A stretch of 64,000 bases of DNA from positions 1-64,000 of the forward strand of contig RPRQ01000013.1 of assembly GCA_003818205.1 (NCBI GenBank), given 5' to 3'. A model generated the notes under the pieces. That model saw only the letters and a list, made by a program, of their open reading frames with translations. It did no database searches and was not told the DNA's origin. Below are positions 51,409 to 60,280 of the stretch, one piece after another (the first letter of the stretch is position 1; every line of letters starts with the position of its first letter). This DNA comes from Bacteroidales bacterium. Its GTDB lineage: Bacteria > Bacteroidota > Bacteroidia > Bacteroidales > Tenuifilaceae. The translations under genes were made by a program, and so were the position numbers.

Positions 51409-52919
51409 TATCCTTGCTTTGGAAACGATAGCGTAAATCGGCATCCGCCCTCTTTCAAATTCTCAACGTCAATTGTCCCTTTGTGCTGTTTCATAACCAT
51501 TGCGGCATAGCTAAGCCCAAGGCCATAGCCCTTAACGTTATGCCGATTTTGTGTGGGAACTCGAAAGAACTTATCAAAAACCTTTGAGATATACTCATCA
51601 GGAATACCAATGCCATTGTCGGATACGCTGAGAATAATTCTCGAATTCTCTTCCCAAAGTTTAATTCCAATTTTAGGGCTTGCCTCAACATATTTCAAAC
51701 TATTATCGATTAGGTTAATCAAAACACCCTGAACATGGAGACTATCGGCATTTATATTAAAAACAGAACCTTCTGCATCAACGGTTAATTGGGCATCCAT
51801 TTGCTGAAGGCGTATTTGCATCGATTGGGTAACCTCATCAACAATGCTCTTAAGTGAAACCCTTTCGGGTTGCATAAAACCGTTAGCTGCACCATCGTAT
51901 ATTGATGATGTTAAAACGTTTTGCACTAACATCTCGAGCCGATTCATCTCAGCCTGAGCGATACGAATATACTCATCAGCTTTAACGGGCTCGTTCTTCA
52001 AATCGAAGGTTTGAAGGGCTTCTAAGGCAACCTTTACGGTTGCTACAGGTGTTTTTAGCTCGTGCGAGATATTCGCCACAAATTCGTTGCGAATTACATT
52101 CAACTCCATCTGCTTTTTTAGGCTGTTAAAGGAGATTGCAAATGCTGCACCAGTTAATATCAGAAGGATTAGCCCAAAAAGAATCTGTGGGTATAGTTTT
52201 TTTATTAGATAAAACTGATACTTCGATATATTTACCGATAGTGATGAACCATTGATACCTGTTGTAAGGTAAATGCCTCTATGGTCATTGACACTGTCGC
52301 TATTAGTCCAAAACAGCTTAAAGTTACTTGTAATGGGTTTCTTTTCGAAGTCGTTTTTTATAAATGCGCTATCGACAAACGTTGAGAACTTGAAATTAAA
52401 CGTTTTTGTATTCTTTGTTGAATCGGCAACTCTATTAGTAAAAACTTTAAGGCTGCGAAGTATCAACTTATCCGAAAGTACATTTTCTCCATTTGCTTCA
52501 ACTTTAAAATTCGATTTTATACGAATGGTATCGTGTTTTGATGTGTTATCGACAATTACATTAGAAATTTCAGGACTGCTACCTGAAATAACTATTTTAT
52601 TTGGTGACATTGAATCAATACAACCTCTATCCTTGGCTTTTAGAGCAATGACGTTAGAGCTAACGCTATCAGTCATGACGTACATCTGAACTTTAGGCTT
52701 TTTATCACCCTTCATAATTGGGTTAACAACCTTTTTGAGCAGTAGTGAATCGAGCATCTTATCCTCCGAAGCACGGAGTTCGCGTTCCAACTCCTTGGTG
52801 AGCATTTGCTTTTCCTGCTCAAAACGAACCAGCAGCCATTGGATAACGAAAAACGTTAGCAGTATCTGGCTGGCTATCATCAAAAGCCTTATCCGTCGTA
52901 TTTTCCTTGGATTGCTCAT
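51408..52919 (-). CDS. Sensor histidine kinase of the OmpR-type system
   Basis: Two membrane segments (about residues 9-27 and 238-260) enclose a periplasmic domain of about 210 residues. The cytoplasmic part has HisKA with His286 (NISHELKTPVATVKVAL) and the ATPase domain (NLIDNSLKYVE, DNGIGIP, GYGLGLS). There is no HAMP domain of note. It is divergent from a GLPGLI-TonB receptor operon, an arrangement often seen in Bacteroidota, where such systems control receptor genes. The signal is unknown. Confidence 0.92.
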   Translation of the reverse strand: MSNPRKIRRIRLLMIASQILLTFFVIQWLLVRFEQEKQMLTKELERELRASEDKMLDSLLLKKVVNPIMKGDKKPKVQMYVMTDSVSSNVIALKAKDRGCIDSMSPNKIVISGSSPEISNVIVDNTSKHDTIRIKSNFKVEANGENVLSDKLILRSLKVFTNRVADSTKNTKTFNFKFSTFVDSAFIKNDFEKKPITSNFKLFWTNSDSVNDHRGIYLTTGINGSSLSVNISKYQFYLIKKLYPQILFGLILLILTGAAFAISFNSLKKQMELNVIRNEFVANISHELKTPVATVKVALEALQTFDLKNEPVKADEYIRIAQAEMNRLEMLVQNVLTSSIYDGAANGFMQPERVSLKSIVDEVTQSMQIRLQQMDAQLTVDAEGSVFNINADSLHVQGVLINLIDNSLKYVEASPKIGIKLWEENSRIILSVSDNGIGIPDEYISKVFDKFFRVPTQNRHNVKGYGLGLSYAAMVMKQHKGTIDVENLKEGGCRFTLSFPKQG

Positions 52920-52957
52920 AGCTTAAACTTGTGGTAAAAGTAATCATTAATAGCACT

Positions 52958-53037
52958 TTAACCTCAAAGCGTTAACCTTTATTAACCTTAATTGGGTTTG
53001 GATTAACCTCCTTCTATCCTTTCGGAGTCTACTTTTG
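52958..53037 (+). promoter_or_regulatory. Four TTAACC repeats and a promoter upstream of the GLPGLI gene
   Basis: TTAACC occurs at 52958, 52972, 52982 and 53003 in the same orientation; the last three are spaced 10 and 21 bases, which puts them on one helical face. A TACTTTTG box at 53030-53037 follows, with no good -33 element, as expected of an activator-dependent promoter. The direct-repeat spacing fits binding of an OmpR-type dimer. Confidence 0.55.
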
Positions 53038-53090
53038 ATGCAAGTTTTAGATTGAAAAAAACAATAATTATTCACATAAAAAATAACATC

Positions 53091-53849
53091 ATGAAAAGAT
53101 TTATTATTCTATTCCTTGCACTATGCCTTGTAATGGGCTTAAATGCACAAACAGATAATACAAAGGGGCAAATTATCTACGAAACGGTGCGAAAATTCGA
53201 CCTTAAAATTCAAGGCGATGCTGCACAATTCCAAAACATGATTCCAAAGGAACGAAAAAGCAAAAAGGAGCTGCTTTTTACTTCGGATGCATCTATCTAT
53301 CAAAAATTAAATCAAGAACAAGAGGATGAGGTAATGCAAGAATCGGCAGGAGGTGCCAACGTGACAATTAAAATGACTGAACCCAACGAGGTTATTTTCT
53401 GCGACCTTAAAAGTAAAACTAATTTTGAGCAGCGAGAGTTTATGTCCCGCATGTTCCTAGTTGAAGCAAAAACCGATACCGTACAGTGGAAGCTTACTGG
53501 CAACCAGAAAGCAATTCTCGAGTATAGCTGCATGGAAGCTGAATTGGTTGGAGCTAAAAAGAAAACTATCGCTTGGTTTGCTCCGGCAATCCCTGTATCT
53601 ACAGGTCCTGATGGATATGTGGGATTACCAGGGTTAATTCTAGCAATGGATATCGATAACGGAAAAACTACATATACTGCACAGGTTGTTAATTTTAAAG
53701 AGATTGATGCCTCACTAATAGCAAAACCAAAAGAGGGAAAGAAAGTAAGTAAAAAAGAGTTCCGCAAAATCGTTGATGAGAAAACAAAAGAGATGAATGG
53801 TGGCAAACCTGGTGATGGTGGTGCAACAGTGATTATTAGGACGATGTAG
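53091..53849 (+). CDS. GLPGLI-family exported protein
   Basis: The start is set at the ATG giving MKRFIILFLALCLVMGLNAQ, a clean signal peptide; an upstream in-frame TTG is unlikely. The family signature GLPGLIL occurs at about 182-188 of the mature reading frame, with the typical upstream AWFAPAIPVSTGPDGYV. GLPGLI proteins are periplasmic or outer-membrane proteins of unknown function that are often coupled with TonB-dependent receptors. Here the receptor gene begins 20 bases downstream. Confidence 0.9.
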   Translation: MKRFIILFLALCLVMGLNAQTDNTKGQIIYETVRKFDLKIQGDAAQFQNMIPKERKSKKELLFTSDASIYQKLNQEQEDEVMQESAGGANVTIKMTEPNEVIFCDLKSKTNFEQREFMSRMFLVEAKTDTVQWKLTGNQKAILEYSCMEAELVGAKKKTIAWFAPAIPVSTGPDGYVGLPGLILAMDIDNGKTTYTAQVVNFKEIDASLIAKPKEGKKVSKKEFRKIVDEKTKEMNGGKPGDGGATVIIRTM

Positions 53850-53869
53850 TAAATACCTATTTAAAAAAG

Positions 53870-56626
53870 ATGAAAAATATTATAGCAATATTAACCTTTC
53901 TTTTCCCTTTAAGCCTGTTGGGCCAAAATGTAATCAGAGGCGATGTGATGGATACCCAAGGTAATCCCTTGCAATTCGCCACGGTTGCTTTACTAAACCC
54001 AGTTGACTCAACCCTTGCGCATTTTGGTATCACTAACTCTCAAGGGCAATTCGAAATATCAAAAATTCCACCCGGGAGCTACCTTATGCAAACGGCTTTT
54101 CTAGGATTTAAAACCTTTTACAAAGCTGTTTCAATTCCCTTAACCGATGGAGAGAACTTTGGGGCAATAGTTCTACAATCAAACTCCTTAAATATCGATG
54201 AGGTGAAGATAACTGGCGAGCGAATTCCGATGCTCATTAAAAAGGATACTGTGGAGTACAATGCTGGTGCGTTTAAAGTAAAAACTGATGGTGTAGCCGA
54301 AGATCTTCTTAAAAAGCTCCCCGGTGTTGAGGTTGACAGGGCTGGAAATGTAAAGGCGATGGGCGAAGATGTAAAAAAAGTACTCGTTGATGGCAAGGAG
54401 TTCTTTGGCTCCGACACTAAGGTTGCAACCAAGAATCTTCCTGCTGATGCCATTAACAAAGTACAGGTTTACAATAAAAAATCGGATGAATCGGAGCTAA
54501 TCGGACTCGATGATAATGAATACGATAAAACTATCAATTTTGTGCTAAAGGACGATAAAAAGCAGGCCGTTTTCGGTGATGTGAAAGCAGGCGGCGGAGT
54601 TGACGACTACTATCAAGGAAATGCTAAGGTTTACAGGTTTACCGATAAACATCAGTTTGCTGTACTAGGGATGCTCAATAATGTAAATCGACCTGGTTTT
54701 TCGTTTCAGGATTATATCCAATTTAACGGTGGTATCAGAAGCATGATGAGCGGGGGCTCAGCCAAAATCACCATTAGCGATGATAATAGCATGCCTGTTG
54801 ACTTTGGGCAGTCGATTACCGGCGATGTAACTTCGGGTGCAGGAGGTATAAACTACTCATACGAGATAAAAAAGAATAACCGAATCAATTTCAGCTACAT
54901 GGGAAATGGTACAAATAAAGCGCTTACCCAATCGGTTTACTCTCGTAACTTCAGCAATAGCGATACCTATGAGCAAAACTCGTTGGAGAATGGAACTGGT
55001 TATAACCGAAATCATCTATTTAACTTTGGATGGAGGAATAAGTCCGATAGCGTTCAGTTTTTCATGGTTAACGGGATTGTTACAATGGCGAGCGATAACT
55101 CAAAATCATTCTCCGCAACCCAAAGCGCAATGGATGGATTGCCAATCAACCAATTGAACAACTCCACAAACAGCAATTCTAATCAGATAAAGGCCAATGC
55201 CGATGCATCGTGGCTAAGGAAAATCAAGGGGAAATGGAAGATGGTGAAGGTTAGCAGTAACTTTCAATACATGCACAATATAAAGAATAGCGACTGGAAT
55301 AACTCAACTCAACTCAACCCAAATCCCGTTCCTGTTGTTAGCGAGCAGTACTACAAAAATCAAAACGATTATTTACAGTACTCGGCAACAGCCACATCGC
55401 TTCGTAAAATTGGAAAGGGTTTGTACCTTGAGCCATCGGTTTTTGCAGGGGTAAAGAGCGAACTGCTAAACCGCAAGCAGGCTGAGGATAAAAGCCTTGC
55501 AACGCTGATTGATTCAGTAAGTCCAAAGCTTAATAGCAATTATCAATGGGTAAAACCCGAACTTGAGCTGAAATACTACAAAAATAAATCTAGATTATCT
55601 TTTGGTGCTGGCTATGAGATGAGCAGTAGAATCGACAATCTAAACGACTCATCAAAAGTATCGGTAAATAGAGCCTTTATTTTGCCTTTTGCAAGATGGG
55701 AGTACGAGTATAAAACGGGTCGAAGATTCAGCGTTTCGTACGAAACATCAACAAATCAGCCTAGCACATCGCAGCTAATTCCAATCATAAGTAGCAGCAA
55801 CCCACTGGTAATCTACTATGGAAATCGGAATTTGAAACCAGAGTATAGCCACGATTTCTTTATCAACTGGTTCCTATTCGATCAGTTCTCGTTTACATCA
55901 ATCTTTGCCAATGTTAACCTGAACTATACCGAGAATAAGATTAATAACTCTATTTCCATTGCTGATAATTTTAAGCAATCTATAAATCTTGTAAACGTTC
56001 CTGAAGATTACTCTGCAACTGCTATGTTCGACTTTTCAACCCCAATACGTTTTCTTGGGATTAACATAAGAACTGGGGCAACCGAAAGGTGGAATCGGGG
56101 TATAAGCGATGTTAACGGGATTAGCAATATCAACACAAACCTAATCCATAGATTTAGGCTCTCATTCGATAATCGTAAAAAAGAGAGATGGGACGTAGGT
56201 ACAGGAGTTGAAGTTAATATTACCAATGCCAAGTATTCCATTCAAAAGCAGATGAATAAGAGGTATTACAGCTACACCTGGTTTACCGATATTAGCTATA
56301 CACCCAATGAGTTTTTGTTCTTCAAAGTTTCAGGTGATGTAACAAGCTACAATTCGCAGAGCTTTAATAAAAGCGTTTTAGTCCCATTAATCGGGGCAGA
56401 GATTAATTACTATTTCAAGAATAATAAGCGATTGATGCTATCGCTCGAAGCGTATGATTTGCTTAATAAGAATACTGGAATATCAAGAACTAGCCAGCTC
56501 AACTACCTCCGCGAAACGCATGCCAATACCATTGGCCGATACTTCATGCTATCGCTCAAGTTTAGGTTGAATAAATTTGGTGATAATGGAGGAGGGATGA
56601 AGATTTTAGTGAATAAACGATATTAA
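53870..56626 (+). CDS. TonB-dependent receptor (outer-membrane beta-barrel family)
   Basis: A signal peptide (about 1-19, LSLLGQ) is followed by a carboxypeptidase-regulatory-like domain (about 20-105, VIRGDVMDTQGNPLQFATVALL), a plug (about 115-225: KKDTVEYNAGAFKV, LLKKLPGVEVDRAGNV, VLVDGKEFFG) and a beta-barrel of about 650 residues ending in LVNKRY. The TonB box is not obvious. This type is common beside GLPGLI genes and imports an unknown substrate. It forms an operon with the GLPGLI gene; the two-component system divergent from it is the likely regulator. Confidence 0.9.
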   Translation: MKNIIAILTFLFPLSLLGQNVIRGDVMDTQGNPLQFATVALLNPVDSTLAHFGITNSQGQFEISKIPPGSYLMQTAFLGFKTFYKAVSIPLTDGENFGAIVLQSNSLNIDEVKITGERIPMLIKKDTVEYNAGAFKVKTDGVAEDLLKKLPGVEVDRAGNVKAMGEDVKKVLVDGKEFFGSDTKVATKNLPADAINKVQVYNKKSDESELIGLDDNEYDKTINFVLKDDKKQAVFGDVKAGGGVDDYYQGNAKVYRFTDKHQFAVLGMLNNVNRPGFSFQDYIQFNGGIRSMMSGGSAKITISDDNSMPVDFGQSITGDVTSGAGGINYSYEIKKNNRINFSYMGNGTNKALTQSVYSRNFSNSDTYEQNSLENGTGYNRNHLFNFGWRNKSDSVQFFMVNGIVTMASDNSKSFSATQSAMDGLPINQLNNSTNSNSNQIKANADASWLRKIKGKWKMVKVSSNFQYMHNIKNSDWNNSTQLNPNPVPVVSEQYYKNQNDYLQYSATATSLRKIGKGLYLEPSVFAGVKSELLNRKQAEDKSLATLIDSVSPKLNSNYQWVKPELELKYYKNKSRLSFGAGYEMSSRIDNLNDSSKVSVNRAFILPFARWEYEYKTGRRFSVSYETSTNQPSTSQLIPIISSSNPLVIYYGNRNLKPEYSHDFFINWFLFDQFSFTSIFANVNLNYTENKINNSISIADNFKQSINLVNVPEDYSATAMFDFSTPIRFLGINIRTGATERWNRGISDVNGISNINTNLIHRFRLSFDNRKKERWDVGTGVEVNITNAKYSIQKQMNKRYYSYTWFTDISYTPNEFLFFKVSGDVTSYNSQSFNKSVLVPLIGAEINYYFKNNKRLMLSLEAYDLLNKNTGISRTSQLNYLRETHANTIGRYFMLSLKFRLNKFGDNGGGMKILVNKRY

Positions 56627-57050
56627 AATTTTATGACTATCCGTTTATGTACCTAATATTAAAATTGACATTGCAAAAATGCCGAAGGGATCATGAGGCG
56701 AAGCGGAACTAATTCCGTTGGGGTCACTTAAAAAGATCATCCATACAGGATGGTCTTTTTTATAAGCATACCATTCATTCAACTATAAAATAAGGCGGGA
56801 ACATGAGTAGTCCATGTTCAGGCAAAGGCGGGAGTGAGCGAGCCCCTTCCTCTTACAATTGTTGTATGGCATAAGTCCAATATTCTTTACTCATCCTCGA
56901 TTTTTTATCGTTCATCGTCTTTTTTGTCAGCGGGTAATTAATTTGGAACTTTTTTTGCTTGTAATTTTAATGTGTATGAATCATTATTCCTAAATTTAAG
57001 AATAATAGTATTTTATTCAATCATTTAATTATAAACTTAAAATAAAACGA
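56627..57050. other. 424-base spacer with terminator and palindromic repeats
   Basis: Apart from the terminator listed separately, the spacer has a GC-richer part: GCCGAAGGG, a CGGAA-CTAA-TTCCG hairpin, the hairpin GAACATG/CATGTTC (56799-56819) and two copies of AAGGCGGGA 33 bases apart (56792 and 56825). These look like repeat debris. No open frame of note and no clear promoter box was seen before the next receptor gene. Confidence 0.45.
56730..56762 (+). terminator. Terminator after the TonB receptor gene
   Basis: AAAAAGATCATCC pairs with GGATGGTCTTTTT (one G-T pair) around ATACA and is followed by a T run. It ends the GLPGLI-receptor operon. Confidence 0.8.
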
Positions 57051-59372
57051 ATGAAAAATGGATTTTTGATTTTATCCCTTGCGTTTGTTTTCTTATTTGA
57101 CTCGGGCTATGGTCAAACAAAAGTTACCCTAAGCGGGTATCTGAAGGATAAAAAAAATGGTGAGATGCTGATTGGTGCAACCGTTTATGTAAAGGAGCTG
57201 AATACAGGAACTACATCCAACGTATATGGCTTTTACTCTCTCTCTTTACCTCAGGGAAGTTACAACTTAACTTTCTCGTATATAGGTTATACGAGTAGGG
57301 ATGAGAGTATCGATTTGCAATCGAATATAACGCTAGATGTTGAGCTCGAATCTCAAAGCATAGAGATTGAGGCTGTAGTGATAACGAGTAAGAAGAGGGA
57401 TGAAAACCTTACCCGTTCGCAAACTAGCATGATTAAGATGGATCCGAAAGCAATACGGTCGCTACCCATTTTAATGGGCGAATCGGATATTCTCAAGTCC
57501 ATTCAGATGATGCCTGGAGTTCAATCAGTTTCCGAAGGTTCAAGCGGGTTTTCGGTTCGCGGAGGCTCAGCGGATCATAACCTTTTACTCCTCGATGAGG
57601 CACCTATTTTTAACGCAGGGCATCTTATGGGGTTCTTTTCAGTCTTTAACTCCGATGCGATAAAGGATGCAACGCTGTATAAGGGCGATATTCCCGCATC
57701 AAATGGAGGTAGGTTATCGTCCCTACTTGATATTCGTATGAAGGATGGGAATAAAAAGGAGTTTAAGGGCGAAGGAGGGATTGGAATTATTGCCAGTAGG
57801 CTAACCTTAGAAGGACCATTAAAAAAGGATAAGGGTTCATTTATCGTTTCGGCTAGAAGGACTTATGCCGATATGTTTTTAGCCCTTTCCCCTGATACTG
57901 GTATTCGTAACAATAAGCTTTACTTCTTCGATTTAAATACCAAGCTGAACTACGAGATTAACTCAAAGAACCGGTTATTCCTATCGGGGTATTTCGGACG
58001 GGATGTTTACGGGTTTGGAAACGATTTTAAGATGAGCTGGGGGAATGCTACGGTAACAGCTCGCTGGAATCACCTATTCAGCAGTAAGTTGTTCTCAAAT
58101 CTAACCTTTATCTATTCTAACTATAACTACGATCTTGGTTTTAATAAAACCAAGCCAAAATTCGACTGGACCTCATCGCTCAACAACTTTGGCTTGAAAT
58201 ACGATTTCACATACTATCATTCAACCAAAAGTACTTTACGTTACGGTGTGCAATCCACTGTTCAGGATATTCAGCCTGGTAAATTTAGCGTTAAGGGTGA
58301 GAATAGTGAATACAAAGTGCCCAATAACAAAATGCTGGAGTATGCAGCATATTTTCAGCACGAACAAAAGTTTTGGGATAAGTTAAGCGTGAACTATGGT
58401 CTGCGTTTATCAATGTTTCAGAATATAGGAAAGGCTACGGTGTATCGTTTGGAGAACTTTAAAGTGGTTGATACGATAACCTATAATAAGAATAAAATTT
58501 TTAACACTTACATTGGCTTAGAGCCCCGGTTTAGCGCTAGCTACATGTTGAATCAAAGCTCATCAGTAAAAGCATCGTACAGCCGAACCCGTCAGTATGT
58601 GCAGCTCGCATCTAATTCAATCGGTGGTTCTCCTCTCGATGTTTGGTTTCCTGCATCGCAGTACGTTAAACCACAAGTATCGGATCAGGTTGGTATAGGG
58701 TATTTTAGAAACCTCTCAGATAATAAGTATGAGTTTTCGGTTGAAAGTTTTTATAAATGGATGAACAATCAGATTGACTTTGACGACAATGCAGATTTGG
58801 TATTAAATAATCAGCTGGAGAAGGAGTTGCGTTTTGGAAAGGCTCACTCGTATGGGTTAGAATTACTATTTAAAAAGAATGAAGGGCGGTTTACGGGTTG
58901 GGTAAGCTATACGTTTTCGAGAGCTTTAAGGAAATTCCCTGATATTAATGATGGGAAGCAGTACAATGCGAATTACGATAAGCCCCATAATCTGACGATT
59001 GCTTTAAACTACAATATTACAAATCGGGTAATTCTGTCGGCGAACTGGGTTTACACATCAGGTGCTCCCATTACCTATCCGACCATGCGCTTCCCGCATG
59101 GTAATGCTAACCTGCCTATATATGGCGATAAGAATGCTAATAGGCTACCTGACTATCATCGTCTCGATTTGGCAATGACCATCAAAAATAGGGTAAGAGC
59201 AGGTCGTCGTTGGCAGGGGGAATGGAACTTCTCGGTTTATAACGCCTATAACTATGCGAATGCCTATTCGGTTTATTTTGAGACTGATAAGAAAGATAAA
59301 GATAAAATTAGGGCTTATAAAATGATTATGTTCCGTATAGTGCCTTCCGTTACCTACAACTTCAAATTTTAA
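57051..59372 (+). CDS. TonB-dependent receptor paired with a DUF4249 lipoprotein
   Basis: A signal peptide (1-21) precedes a carboxypeptidase-like regulatory domain (about 23-110, TLSGYLKDKKNGEMLIGATVYV), a plug (about 120-225: SLPILMGESDILKSIQMMPGVQS, GFSVRGGSADHNLLLLDEAPIFN, GGRLSSLLDIRMKDG) and a barrel ending in PSVTYNFKF with a C-terminal aromatic residue. Its stop overlaps the start of the DUF4249 gene by one base, the usual pairing of this receptor class. It likely takes up a peptide or other non-glycan ligand, because no SusD gene follows. The substrate is unknown. Confidence 0.92.
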   Translation: MKNGFLILSLAFVFLFDSGYGQTKVTLSGYLKDKKNGEMLIGATVYVKELNTGTTSNVYGFYSLSLPQGSYNLTFSYIGYTSRDESIDLQSNITLDVELESQSIEIEAVVITSKKRDENLTRSQTSMIKMDPKAIRSLPILMGESDILKSIQMMPGVQSVSEGSSGFSVRGGSADHNLLLLDEAPIFNAGHLMGFFSVFNSDAIKDATLYKGDIPASNGGRLSSLLDIRMKDGNKKEFKGEGGIGIIASRLTLEGPLKKDKGSFIVSARRTYADMFLALSPDTGIRNNKLYFFDLNTKLNYEINSKNRLFLSGYFGRDVYGFGNDFKMSWGNATVTARWNHLFSSKLFSNLTFIYSNYNYDLGFNKTKPKFDWTSSLNNFGLKYDFTYYHSTKSTLRYGVQSTVQDIQPGKFSVKGENSEYKVPNNKMLEYAAYFQHEQKFWDKLSVNYGLRLSMFQNIGKATVYRLENFKVVDTITYNKNKIFNTYIGLEPRFSASYMLNQSSSVKASYSRTRQYVQLASNSIGGSPLDVWFPASQYVKPQVSDQVGIGYFRNLSDNKYEFSVESFYKWMNNQIDFDDNADLVLNNQLEKELRFGKAHSYGLELLFKKNEGRFTGWVSYTFSRALRKFPDINDGKQYNANYDKPHNLTIALNYNITNRVILSANWVYTSGAPITYPTMRFPHGNANLPIYGDKNANRLPDYHRLDLAMTIKNRVRAGRRWQGEWNFSVYNAYNYANAYSVYFETDKKDKDKIRAYKMIMFRIVPSVTYNFKF

Positions 59373-60181
59373 TGGATATGAAAAAAATATTAATCATTAC
59401 AATAGCAGCGGCTTCCCTATTCGGATGCCAGAAAGTCGAGTTCGACCCAAACATAAGCGAGTATAATAAGAACCTATTGGTAGTTGAGGGGATGATTTCC
59501 GATAACCCTGACTTTCAATATATAAATCTATCGCGAACCTCTAGCTACTTGGGCAATCAGCCAATTGTTACAATAAACAATGCATTGGTTAGCGTGTCGT
59601 GTGAAGGTTCTACCTATATTTTCAATCATTCAGGGAATGGTGTTTATACTCCACCCGTTGGCTTTATTGGCGAGGTTGGAAAAACCTACCATTTATCGGT
59701 AAATCATGAAGGGGCTATATATGAAGCAGACTCTAGAATGAATCAACCTCTCATTCTTGATTCAATCAACATGGAAAAGGATGAATTTGAGAAAAAGAAA
59801 TTTAAGATAAATGCATGGTTTCAGGATAATCCCGCTGAGGATGAGTTTATTCTGTTTAAGTACGCAATAAATAATACGCTGCAAGATAGCATCGATCAGT
59901 GGGAGGTCTATCTCGATGTCCTTTCAAATAACCTTTATATTGAAGATGCATCAATAATCTATGGGATTAATGCAAATATTGGAGATTCGATTTCGTTATA
60001 TACCTTCTCCATAAGCAAGCAGTACTGCGACTTTCTTTTAATGGCAGAAAAAAATATGGAAGAGCCAGTCCCCTTTATGCCTCCTCCAGGAGCACGCATC
60101 AAGGGAAATATTAGCAATGGGGCACTTGGATTTTTTCAGGCATCGGCGGTGTTTAGGAAGAAAACAAAGCTGAAAATATAG
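59372..60181 (+). CDS. DUF4249 lipoprotein
   Basis: A lipoprotein signal (MKKILIITIAAASLFGC, with the first ATG two codons earlier) places the lipidated Cys at residue 19. The body has the DUF4249 pattern: LVVEGMISDNPDFQYINLSRTSSY, INNALVSVSCEGSTYIF and GEVGKTYHLSV, Greek-key beta strands. DUF4249 proteins accompany TonB-dependent receptors and probably act as surface-exposed partners. The start overlaps the receptor stop codon. It is part of the receptor-DUF4249-LytS-LytTR gene line. Confidence 0.9.
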   Translation: MDMKKILIITIAAASLFGCQKVEFDPNISEYNKNLLVVEGMISDNPDFQYINLSRTSSYLGNQPIVTINNALVSVSCEGSTYIFNHSGNGVYTPPVGFIGEVGKTYHLSVNHEGAIYEADSRMNQPLILDSINMEKDEFEKKKFKINAWFQDNPAEDEFILFKYAINNTLQDSIDQWEVYLDVLSNNLYIEDASIIYGINANIGDSISLYTFSISKQYCDFLLMAEKNMEEPVPFMPPPGARIKGNISNGALGFFQASAVFRKKTKLKI

Positions 60182-60280
60182 GATAAATATGAAATGGTGG
60201 TGATCGGTATTGTTCACCTCCATTTTATTCTACACAAAAATAAGTTGGTTATCTTTACATTATTATCATAAGCTAATTGA

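Noticed and set aside
53312-53806. 164-codon frame opposite the GLPGLI gene
   Set aside because: Antisense of a well-supported family member; no domain in the product.
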